Positions 1 to 7,076 of a stretch of DNA of 64,000 nt are shown piece by piece. The stretch is from positions 2,356,001-2,420,000 of the forward strand of contig NZ_JACCCO010000001.1 of NCBI RefSeq assembly GCF_013409935.1, in the 5' to 3' direction. How positions within the stretch are numbered: the first letter of the stretch is position 1; each line of letters starts with the position of its first letter. The notes under the pieces are model-generated. The model made no database searches. It saw nothing but the letters and a program-made list of their open reading frames with translations, and was not told the origin of the DNA. The DNA comes from Streptosporangium sandarakinum. Its GTDB lineage: Bacteria > Actinomycetota > Actinomycetes > Streptosporangiales > Streptosporangiaceae. Position numbers and translations under genes: made by a program.

Positions 1-72
1 GTACGCCCCGATCGGTATGGCTCGCCGGTCGCGGCGGGCCGGGGCGGTGCCCGGGTGGGGCGGGGCGGGCCA

Positions 73-585
73 TCAGGCGTCGTCCCCGGTGTCCGGGCCC
101 GCGGTGGCCTCTGCCTTCATGTCGGAGCCCGGAAAACCGAGCGCGGCGAGGAAGACCGCCTTCCAGGCGACGGTGACCCCCACGGTGACCTCCGCCTGCC
201 CGGCGCCGACGGAGCACCCGGCGATCCGGACGTCGCCGGTGGCGTGGGCGGAGACGATCTCCTCGGCCTCGGCGCAGACCTCGCCCTCGTCCATGAGCCG
301 GACCTGGCCGGTGGCGCGCAGCGTCTCCTCGTCGATCCGGTCGGCCGCGGCCCGGGCCGCCTGCTCGGCGATGTCGGCGGCCCGCAGCCGGGCGTTGATG
401 GCGGCCCCGCCGTCCACCAGGAGTCCGGCGAGCAGGAAGACCGCCACGGAGAAGACCACCGTGAAGACCGACATCGACCCCCGCTCGCCCGCCCGCCGGA
501 CCGGTCCGGGACGCGCTGGACGCCCGGGAGACCACGGATGACCGGGAGGCTCGGCGTGCCCGGGGCACGGCGCCCGCCACCGCAT
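73..585 (-). CDS. TadE/TadG-like pilus assembly membrane protein (Rv3654c-like)
   Basis: Last gene of the Tad operon in this window, about 170 aa from the ATG at 585. It has one N-terminal hydrophobic segment (VFSVAVFLLAGLLV) followed by an Ala-rich helix (AADIAEQAARAAADR) and a small extracytoplasmic domain, the layout of TadE-like minor pilins in actinobacteria. Unlike its two upstream neighbours, the processing-type motif GERG is followed by SMSVF and so lacks the +5 Glu of a prepilin site. It may therefore be an unprocessed membrane protein. The ATG at 474 (MSVFTV) is the alternative start, but the GERG motif upstream favours 585, 5 bases after the preceding stop. The exact role is unknown. 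Confidence 0.7.
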   Translation of the reverse strand: MRWRAPCPGHAEPPGHPWSPGRPARPGPVRRAGERGSMSVFTVVFSVAVFLLAGLLVDGGAAINARLRAADIAEQAARAAADRIDEETLRATGQVRLMDEGEVCAEAEEIVSAHATGDVRIAGCSVGAGQAEVTVGVTVAWKAVFLAALGFPGSDMKAEATAGPDTGDDA

Positions 586-590
586 GGCGT

Positions 591-1100
591 TCACCCGCCG
601 TCCTCCTCCACCCTCCGGAACTCCTCCAGCGGGACCACCGAGTCGCCCTTGATCTCCTTGGCCGCGCCGAAGCCGAGGAAGCTCAGGTCGAGGGAGCAGG
701 TGACCGCGGCCCGGACCCGGCCGCCCATCTCCCATCGGCTGCCCTCCAGGCTGACCTGCGGCTCGCACTGCCCCGACAGGGAGTCCTGCGCCGCCTGTTC
801 CGCGGCGGACTCGGCGTCGGCGAACGAGCGCTCGACCGAGGCGGCCCTCGCCGCGTCCCTGGCCGCCCCGTTGACCTCACCCTGGGCCTCGACCAGCCGT
901 CCGGCGCCGACGAGCAGCAGCAGGAACAGCAGGAAGACCGGGGCCAGCAGGACCGTCTCGGCGGTCAGCGAGCCGCGCTCGCCGCACCGGCCGCATCGGC
1001 CGTACCGGGCTACGGGTGTCCTGCCGCGCCGGCCGTGACGCGGGCCGCCGGCCCGGGGCGGCGGCCGTCCGCCGAGACTCGCGAAGGCGCTCACGGGCAT
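591..1100 (-). CDS. TadE-like pseudopilin / pilus assembly protein
   Basis: A 169-aa protein starting at the ATG at 1100, which overlaps the end of the upstream gene by 10 bases. After a basic N-terminus it shows GERGSLTAETVLL, a prepilin-like site (Gly followed by Glu at +5). Next come a strongly hydrophobic stretch and an amphipathic helix rich in Ala, Arg and Glu. The C-terminal domain contains two Cys that could form a disulfide outside the membrane. TadE-family minor pilins sit in the cell envelope and are processed by the Tad prepilin peptidase. No peptidase gene lies in this window. Confidence 0.75.
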   Translation of the reverse strand: MPVSAFASLGGRPPPRAGGPRHGRRGRTPVARYGRCGRCGERGSLTAETVLLAPVFLLFLLLLVGAGRLVEAQGEVNGAARDAARAASVERSFADAESAAEQAAQDSLSGQCEPQVSLEGSRWEMGGRVRAAVTCSLDLSFLGFGAAKEIKGDSVVPLEEFRRVEEDGG

Positions 1101-1507
1101 CCCTCGCTCCCGTCGTCGGGCCGGAAGCACTCGACGGGGCCTCCGAACCGCGCGGTGATGGTGAGCGTCCTTTCCGGAAGCAGCGGGACCACCTGGACCG
1201 CGGTGGCGGTGATCTCGACGCCGCGCCGGCCGTTCTCGTCCCACGCCGTCACGGCGGCGCCCTCCAGGAGTTTCGGGCCGACCGCCCGGAGCACCTGTTC
1301 GGCCCGGGAGGTGGCGTCCGACTCCCAGGAGTCGGTGTCGATCCGGGCGAGGCGGGCCCCCTCCCTGGCGGCGGCGTCGGCGACCTGCCGCCCGTGGAAC
1401 CACAGGGCGAACTGCACGACGAGCAGGATGATCGCCAGCACCACCGGCATGATCATCGCCAGCTCGACGGCGGCGGCCCCTCGCTCTCGGCGACGCTCAG
1501 CCGTCAC
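1091..1507 (-). CDS. tadE: TadE family pseudopilin
   Basis: A 138-aa protein with the motif RERGAAAVELAM (Gly with Glu at +5) directly before a hydrophobic helix (IMPVVLAIILLVVQFAL), which is the classic TadE N-terminus. The GTG at 1507 is preferred over the ATG at 1558: it has a GGCGGTGG purine-rich stretch upstream and overlaps the pilin gene stop by 11 bases, matching the tight coupling in this operon. Its likely role is that of a minor pilin or assembly factor for the Flp pilus. Confidence 0.8.
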   Translation of the reverse strand: MTAERRRERGAAAVELAMIMPVVLAIILLVVQFALWFHGRQVADAAAREGARLARIDTDSWESDATSRAEQVLRAVGPKLLEGAAVTAWDENGRRGVEITATAVQVVPLLPERTLTITARFGGPVECFRPDDGSEGCP

Positions 1508-1769
1508 CGAAGCCACCGCCGGCCCCTTCCCCGCCGCCCCCACCGCCGCCGCCTCCACCCCCGCCGAACTGGTTGGAGATCTCGGCCTGCTTGCCCTCGA
1601 CGAGGGTCTTGATGAGGGTGGCCAGGCCGAGCGCGACCCCGGCGATGATCGCCGTGATGATGACCCACTCGACGGCCGAGGCGCCCCGGGTGGGGGCGTT
1701 GCGGGCCCGCTCGATCCTCGTGCTCAGGAACGCGGCCGTATAGACGATCCACGGATGGTTGCTCAGCAT
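1497..1769 (-). CDS. flp: Flp-type major pilin
   Basis: A 90-aa protein. The motif RGASAVEWVIITAII (Gly with Glu at +5, then a hydrophobic helix) is a type IVb/Flp prepilin site. The mature part is short, as in Flp pilins. The C-terminus is odd: an uninterrupted run of about twelve Gly followed by a Gly-rich tail. The gene starts 2 bases after the tadC stop and overlaps the tadE start. It is expected to polymerise into the Tad pilus after prepilin cleavage. The poly-Gly tail could make the C-terminus flexible on the filament surface (inference). Confidence 0.8.
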   Translation of the reverse strand: MLSNHPWIVYTAAFLSTRIERARNAPTRGASAVEWVIITAIIAGVALGLATLIKTLVEGKQAEISNQFGGGGGGGGGGGGEGAGGGFGDG

Positions 1770-1771
1770 GG

Positions 1772-2707
1772 TCAGGACCCCAACATCTTCATAGCGGCCG
1801 GGTAACTCAGGAAGATCACGAAGCCCGCGCAGAGCAGGAGCTGGGCGACGAGCATCGACTGCGAGCGCTCGCCGGCCTGCCCCTCCACCTCGGCGAGCTC
1901 GCGGCGCCGCAGGGTCGCGGCGCGGGCGGTCAGGGACGTGCGGACCTTGGCGCCGTCGTCGGCGACCAGCCCGAGCGCGGCGGACAGGTCGCGCAGCTCG
2001 TCGACGTTGATCTCGTCGCCGAGCTGCCCGAGCGCCTGCCAGGGGGTGATGCCGACGATCCGGGCGTTGCCCAGGGCCTCGCGGATGCGGGCCATCGCCC
2101 AGTTGGCGCCGTCGTCGTCGGCGTTCGGGCTGCCCACCGAGACCGCCATCATCAGCGCCTCGGGCACGCCGCGCCCGCCCGCGAGGTTCATCGCGACCAG
2201 ATCCAGAAAGGCCCCGACGACGTGCCGGAAGTCACGGCGCATCCGGGCGGCGTCCCTCTTGATCTGAAGATCGGGCAGCACGAAGAAGACCCCGGCGACC
2301 GCGAGCGCGGCCCACAGCGGCACGGTCAGCGAGATGCCCCACCCCATCAGCACCAGCCAGCCCACCAGCAGCGGGAACGCCAGCAGCCCGGAGGCGGCCA
2401 GCAACGCCTTGGTGGCCAGGAACCCCTCGAACGACCTGCCGAGCAGCGCGAGGTCGGCCCGGGCCGAACGGGCCTCCCAGCCGCGCGCCGCGTAGAAGCG
2501 CGCCAGCCGCTCCCCCAGGGAGCGCCGGAAGGCGCTGACCTCCTCGTCGGGCAGGACGAGCCGGGCGCGCGGCGCGTCGGTGCCCTCCCGGGCGGCGTCC
2601 AGCGCCAGCAGCCGCGTCACCAGGCCGGGCCGGGCCGGGAACAGCGCCCGGACCAGCAGGAACAGGCCGAGCCCCAGCACGCCGCCGGCGAGCACGCCCT
2701 CGGTCAT
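1772..2707 (-). CDS. tadC: TadC, inner-membrane platform protein (type II secretion F family)
   Basis: A 311-aa protein with an N-terminal membrane segment, a central cytoplasmic four-helix T2SSF region (about residues 155-270) and a C-terminal membrane anchor (LLLCAGFVIFLSYPAAM). The segment DLVAMNLAGGRGVPEAL is typical of TadC. It pairs with TadB as the membrane base on which the ATPase TadA acts. The start ATG overlaps the tadB stop by 4 bases (ATGA). Confidence 0.88.
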   Translation of the reverse strand: MTEGVLAGGVLGLGLFLLVRALFPARPGLVTRLLALDAAREGTDAPRARLVLPDEEVSAFRRSLGERLARFYAARGWEARSARADLALLGRSFEGFLATKALLAASGLLAFPLLVGWLVLMGWGISLTVPLWAALAVAGVFFVLPDLQIKRDAARMRRDFRHVVGAFLDLVAMNLAGGRGVPEALMMAVSVGSPNADDDGANWAMARIREALGNARIVGITPWQALGQLGDEINVDELRDLSAALGLVADDGAKVRTSLTARAATLRRRELAEVEGQAGERSQSMLVAQLLLCAGFVIFLSYPAAMKMLGS

Positions 2708-3588
2708 TCGTGCACCTCCCCCGTGGACGGCAGGCCCAGCAGCCGGGCCGGCTTGTCGAAGCGGGCCAGGCGGCGCATCCAGGCGAACCCGGCTCCGAAG
2801 AACCCGGCGACCACCACGAGCACGGCCTGGCCGAGGGTGCTGTCGTACTCCTCGACGTAGGAGGGGTTGAACACCACCAGGGCGACGGCGAAGGCGACGG
2901 CCGTGCCGACCACGATCTGCACGCTGCGCCGGGTGGAGCGGCGCTCGGCCTCGACCCGGCGGCGCATGTCGAGCTCCTCGCGGGCCGACACGGCCAGCGC
3001 GCCCAGCACGTCGCGCAGGCCCGGCCCGCGCAGCTTGGAGTTGAGGATCAGCGCGGCCACCACCAGGTCGGCCGAGGGGTCGTCGAGCTCGTCGGCGAAC
3101 AGCCGCAGCGCGTCGGGCAGCGGCATGCGGGTGTGCAGGCGGTCCACCAGGGAGCGCAGATGCGGGCGGAGGGTGGGGGCCGCGGCCCGGATGGAGGAGG
3201 GGATGGCCTGCTCCAGTCCGGCGGCCCCGGCGATGGTGTCGCGCAGGGACTCGGTCCAGGCCGCCAGCCCCTCCAGCCGCCGCATCGCGGTGCGCTCCTC
3301 GGCCGCGCCGCCGTACAGGCCGCGCCAGCCCAGGGCGAGCAGGACGGCGCCCACCGCCATGACCGGCCAGCCGGTCACCACGAGTACGACCACCCCGGCG
3401 ATCGCGCCGACCGCCGAGCGGGTGGACAGGGCGCGCAGGACCTCCTTGCGGCGGGGGCCGCGACCGGGGACGGCCGGGCGGGGGCGCACGCCGTACAGGG
3501 CGAGGCCCAGCAGGAACAGGCCCGCGCCGACGGCCGCGCCGGCGAGCATCACCAGCGGGTCGAGCAGCCCGGGCGGGACGGCGATCAT
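2704..3588 (-). CDS. tadB: TadB, inner-membrane platform protein (type II secretion F family)
   Basis: A 294-aa protein from the ATG at 3588, which overlaps the tadA stop (ATGA). Two N-terminal hydrophobic segments are followed by a helical F-domain with a DRLHTRMPLPDALR-like stretch and ADLVVAALILNSKLRG, then two C-terminal membrane helices. This is the actinobacterial TadB layout. The longer reading to 3636 lies inside tadA and is not needed. Confidence 0.88.
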   Translation of the reverse strand: MIAVPPGLLDPLVMLAGAAVGAGLFLLGLALYGVRPRPAVPGRGPRRKEVLRALSTRSAVGAIAGVVVLVVTGWPVMAVGAVLLALGWRGLYGGAAEERTAMRRLEGLAAWTESLRDTIAGAAGLEQAIPSSIRAAAPTLRPHLRSLVDRLHTRMPLPDALRLFADELDDPSADLVVAALILNSKLRGPGLRDVLGALAVSAREELDMRRRVEAERRSTRRSVQIVVGTAVAFAVALVVFNPSYVEEYDSTLGQAVLVVVAGFFGAGFAWMRRLARFDKPARLLGLPSTGEVHE

Positions 3589-4886
3589 GACCAGCCTCCC
3601 GGGTCGTAGCCGTGCCGGGCCAGCTCCTCGGCGCACGACAGGGGGGCGTGCGGCACGACCCGGCCGTCGGGCGCCTGGGCGAACACCTCCGACGACAGCA
3701 CCCGGCCGTCCACGCCTGCCACCTCGCGCACGCTGGAGACGAACCGGCGCAGCCGGCCGCCCGCGGCGTACTCGTTGCGCTTCTCGATGAAGACGACGAA
3801 GTCGATCGCGCCCGCGATGAGCATGTGGGTGGCCTCGATCGGCAGCCGTTCGGTCGCCTGCAGGGCGTAGGTGGCGATGCGGTTGAAGACCTCCATCGAG
3901 GAGTTGGCGTGGATGGTGGACAGCGAGCCGTCGTTGCCCTGGGTCATCGCGTTGAGCATGGTGACGATCTCGTCGCCGAGGACCTCGCCGACGATCACCC
4001 GCGAGGGGTTCATGCGCAGGGAGCGGCGGACCAGCTCGGCCATGCTGATCTCGCCCTGGCCCTCGGAGTTGGGCAGCCTCTGTTCGAAGGCGACCACGTT
4101 GGGGTGCAGTTCGGGGAACTGGTCGAGGCCGAGCTCCAGGGCCCGCTCCACCGTGATCAGGCGCTCGGTGGCCGGGATCTCGTTGGCCAGCGCGCGCAGC
4201 AGGGTGGTCTTCCCGGCGTTGGTCGAGCCGGAGATCATGATGTTCTTCCGCGCGGCCACCGCGGCCGCCAGGAAGCGGCCCAGCTCCGGGGTGAGCGTGC
4301 CGTTGCCCACCAGGTCGCTGAGGAAGACCTTGCCCAGCCGGGCGCGGCGGATGGACACCGCCGGACGGACCGTGACGTCCATGACCGCCGAGAGGCGGGA
4401 GCCGTCCGGCAGGCGCAGGTCGAGCTGGGGGTTGGCGGTGTCGAACGGCCTGCTGGACAGGCCGCTGTAGGCGGCGAGGATCTGGATCAGCTCGACCAGC
4501 TCGTCGTCGCTGTCGGCCACCGGCTCGGCCAGGCCCTCCCGGCCGTCGGCGTAACCGACGAAGACGCGGTCGCAGCCGTTGATGTCGATGTTCTCGACCT
4601 CGGGGTCGTCCAGCAGCGGCTGCAGGCGGCCGACGCCGAACAGGGCCGCGTGGATGCCGGCGGCGAGCGCCTCCTCCTCCTCGGCCGTGGGCGGGGTACG
4701 GCCGACACCGATCTCGCCGCGGGCGAACTCCTCCAGCACCTGGGCGATCAGCGCCCGGGCGAACTGGCGCTCGTCCTCGCCGGTCATCGGCGCCAGGCCG
4801 CTGGCCTGGTCGAGGCGTCGCTGGTGGGCCAGGCGGTCGCCGACCTCCTGCCGGAAGCGCTTCACCAGGGTGTGGTCGACGGTCAT
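3585..4886 (-). CDS. tadA: TadA/CpaF pilus assembly ATPase
   Basis: A 433-aa secretion ATPase of the VirB11/GspE superfamily that powers Flp pilus assembly. The N-terminal domain carries the CpaF segment DPEVENIDINGCDRVFV. The Walker A motif is GSTNAGKTT near residue 220, followed by TVERALELGL, an arginine-rich stretch (RRSLRMNPSRVIVGEV) and the Walker B-like GEVLGDE. The His box segment TIHANSS is also present. The start ATG at 4886 overlaps the cpaE stop by 4 bases; the longer frame to 4982 lies within cpaE. All catalytic motifs appear intact. Confidence 0.93.
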   Translation of the reverse strand: MTVDHTLVKRFRQEVGDRLAHQRRLDQASGLAPMTGEDERQFARALIAQVLEEFARGEIGVGRTPPTAEEEEALAAGIHAALFGVGRLQPLLDDPEVENIDINGCDRVFVGYADGREGLAEPVADSDDELVELIQILAAYSGLSSRPFDTANPQLDLRLPDGSRLSAVMDVTVRPAVSIRRARLGKVFLSDLVGNGTLTPELGRFLAAAVAARKNIMISGSTNAGKTTLLRALANEIPATERLITVERALELGLDQFPELHPNVVAFEQRLPNSEGQGEISMAELVRRSLRMNPSRVIVGEVLGDEIVTMLNAMTQGNDGSLSTIHANSSMEVFNRIATYALQATERLPIEATHMLIAGAIDFVVFIEKRNEYAAGGRLRRFVSSVREVAGVDGRVLSSEVFAQAPDGRVVPHAPLSCAEELARHGYDPGGWS

Positions 4887-5638
4887 ACGGCCGGCTCCGG
4901 GGCTCGGACGGTGGCGACGACTCGGGCGGCGAGCTCGCGCGCCGTACGGATGATCAGAGAGCGGTCCAGCCGGCCGCCCCACTGGCCGCGCAGCAGCTCG
5001 GCGCCCTTGGGGTCGTGCGCGAGGCCGCTGACGAAGGCGACCCGGCGGCCGGTGGCGGTGACGATCCGGCGGACCTCCTCGATGGCCGTGCGGTACTGAC
5101 GGGGGTCGGCGATCACCACGACCGCGATCTGCGGGTCACGGGGCATGACATGCAGGCGCTCGCGCAGGTGGGCGACGTGGTCGAGGCTCGCCCGGGTGAA
5201 CAGCAGCACCAGCTCCGCCTCGGCGACCAGCTCGGCCGTCTGCGGGTGCCCGCCGAGGCGGCCGCAGTCGGCCAGCACGTCGGCGCCCGGCACCGCGGCC
5301 AGCGCCCGGCCGAGCGGCCCCCACAGCCAGGTGAGCCCGGCGGCCTGCTCACCGTGGGTCAGCCCGGCCAGCACGTCGAGGCCACCGATGATCTTCTGGG
5401 TGTGCTCGTGGATCTGCTCGGGCCGCAGGCCGCGGCGGGCCGTGGCGCCCAGGGTCAGCAGTCCCCGGGCGGGGTTGAGGACCCCGCCGTCGGCGGCCGG
5501 GAGGCGGTAGGCGAGGTCTCCCCCGGCCGGGTCGCACTCGGCGAGCAGCACCGGGTGCGGCCAGACGGCGCCGAGCGCGGTGGCCGCCGTGGTCACGCCC
5601 GGGGCGCCCTTGTCGGCGGCCAGCACGATGAGCGCCAC
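4883..5638 (-). CDS. CpaE/TadZ-like MinD-family protein with degenerate P-loop
   Basis: A 251-aa MinD/ParA-fold protein. The N-terminus reads LAADKGAPGVTTAATALG, where the deviant Walker A KGGxGKT has become KGAPGVTT. The signature Lys is kept but the P-loop Lys is Val, so ordinary ATP hydrolysis is doubtful. ECDPAGGDLAYRL matches the MinD switch segment. By position between cpaB and tadA it should be the localisation factor CpaE/TadZ that places the pilus machine. It lies one base from the cpaB stop. Confidence 0.8.
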   Translation of the reverse strand: MALIVLAADKGAPGVTTAATALGAVWPHPVLLAECDPAGGDLAYRLPAADGGVLNPARGLLTLGATARRGLRPEQIHEHTQKIIGGLDVLAGLTHGEQAAGLTWLWGPLGRALAAVPGADVLADCGRLGGHPQTAELVAEAELVLLFTRASLDHVAHLRERLHVMPRDPQIAVVVIADPRQYRTAIEEVRRIVTATGRRVAFVSGLAHDPKGAELLRGQWGGRLDRSLIIRTARELAARVVATVRAPEPAV

Positions 5639-5639
5639 C

Positions 5640-6347
5640 TCAGCGCGCTCCGGGCAGCTCGGCCAGCGCGATCTCGCCGCTGGAGGCGTAGGCGGCGACC
5701 GTCGGGGAGATGGAACTGTCCACGATCACCGTGACCAGGCCGGACGACCTGCCCTGGGTCTGGCCGGACCCGCCGACCTGGTGGACCAGGGCGTTGGGGG
5801 CCAGCACCCGGCTGGTGGCGTTGCCGCCGCCGCCCCGGCTCGGGACGTATATCACCTGGACCCGGTCGCCCCGCTCCAGCGTCCCGGGCATCTGGCCGGG
5901 CTTGAGGGAGAGGCCGACCTGGGCCTTGCCGGGGCCCAGCTCCCTGCTGGCGGAGACGACCATGTCGCGGGTCAGGAGGGTGCCGGGCAGAAGGGTGACA
6001 CGGGCGAAGTTGCGGGCGACGAGGGCGCGGTCGGCCCAGGCGACGTAGCCGACGCCGGTGTCGGCGATCTGCGCCTCGCGCATCACGGCCTCGGTGAAGG
6101 GCTGACCCGCGCCGACCTGCTGGGAGATCACGATCGCGGAGACCCGGTCCCCGCTGCGCATGACCAGGAGGGTCGTGGCGAGCGCGCCGCCCAGGATGAG
6201 CAGTACGGCGAGGGCCGCGAGGGCGGGTTTGCGCTCGCGCGGGGGCACGGGGAGCTTGCGCGACGCCGGGCCGGAAAGGGAACTCGCCGACCCCGGCCGC
6301 TCGGCGTTCAGCGGTACGCGGCTCGCCGGCTTTTCACTGGTCCTCAT
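5640..6347 (-). CDS. cpaB: CpaB/RcpC-like SAF-domain pilus protein
   Basis: A 235-aa protein from the ATG at 6347. A short Pro/Arg-rich N-terminus is followed by one membrane segment (ALAALAVLLILGGALATTLLV) and a SAF domain (about residues 75-140: VISQQVGAGQPFTEAVM, then LLPGTLLTRDMV). The C-terminal RcpC-like region contains GLSLKPGQMPG and RGDRVQVIYVPS. CpaB is anchored in the membrane and faces the outside, probably binding the wall polymer. First gene of the Tad operon; its promoter must lie in the spacer to the right. Confidence 0.82.
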   Translation of the reverse strand: MRTSEKPASRVPLNAERPGSASSLSGPASRKLPVPPRERKPALAALAVLLILGGALATTLLVMRSGDRVSAIVISQQVGAGQPFTEAVMREAQIADTGVGYVAWADRALVARNFARVTLLPGTLLTRDMVVSASRELGPGKAQVGLSLKPGQMPGTLERGDRVQVIYVPSRGGGGNATSRVLAPNALVHQVGGSGQTQGRSSGLVTVIVDSSISPTVAAYASSGEIALAELPGAR

Positions 6348-7076
6348 GGGCAGGGGGACTCCCAGAGTGATTAACGCGTTGGGACTACTGGTCGAATTTA
6401 CGCCATTATGCGCACCATGCCGATGAAGCGCCGGACAAAAGCCGGGTCCCATGCTCGTTTGATAGGAACAGGTCTGTCAACGGCGGCTCCGGAGAAGCTA
6501 TCCCTTTCGCCACATGACAGGGGGCATATCCGGGTGATAAGGACATGAATTAATGCACATATCTACTGTCCCAATATTCCCCTCGGTCCCTGTGGTCCCG
6601 GCCGTACCGTTCCACCGCCGGGCGCCGCGCCGCTCCGTCCGGCGACCGATTCGGGCGCCGCGCCGTCTCCCCGGTGTCACCGTGCCGGGCGCGGCGCCGA
6701 GCGGGGCGTCACGCCCCCGGCCGCCAGGCGCTCCGCCATCGACCGCCCGGACCGCCCGGGATCGCCCCAGCCCCACGCCAGCTTTGACGGATTTAAAGTG
6801 AAAAATCCCTTTTGTCGGATGTAGTGCCCTCGGGAGTGGGGGAAACCGCCGGGTTATCCACAGGAAGGCATGACCCGTCCCCAGTCCGCTCCCGTCCCAA
6901 GGAACATCGAATCCCATTAGAGACGCCATGACCGGCCGGTAACACCCGACGGTTGTCCACAGGCGGGCACGTTTTCCACATACCGCCCCGGGACCCGCGG
7001 CATTGCCGCAAACACCTCGTCCCGGGCGGTTCCCGCTCTGTACCGTGGACCCGGCCCCTGACCGAGGAGAGCGGCG
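6348..7076. other. Non-coding divergent spacer between the Tad operon and eccC
   Basis: No convincing gene is present. The reading frames here are shadows, and the long minus-strand frame crossing it is antisense to eccC. AT-rich patches around 6360-6420, 6530-6585 and 6784-6815 stand out from the GC-rich surroundings and probably hold the promoters of the two divergent operons. Three DnaA-box-like 9-mers lie in the half nearest eccC (separate entry). A good ribosome binding site (GAGGAGA, about 7063) precedes the eccC ATG. Confidence 0.6.
6854..6980 (+). promoter_or_regulatory. Cluster of three DnaA-box-like 9-mers
   Basis: TTATCCACA at 6854-6862, TTGTCCACA at 6953-6961 and TTTTCCACA at 6972-6980, all in the same orientation; the last two start 19 bp apart. 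TTATCCACA is the E. coli consensus DnaA box and TTGTCCACA the form favoured in Streptomyces oriC. No dnaA, dnaN or other origin genes are in this window, so an origin is unlikely. A DnaA-responsive promoter for eccC or a DnaA-titrating site is possible. The match is seen directly; the function is inference. Confidence 0.45.

Noticed and set aside
6854-6980. Chromosomal origin of replication (oriC)
   Set aside because: Only three boxes in about 130 bp and no dnaA, dnaN, gyr or rnpA genes nearby; actinobacterial oriC has many boxes next to dnaA.
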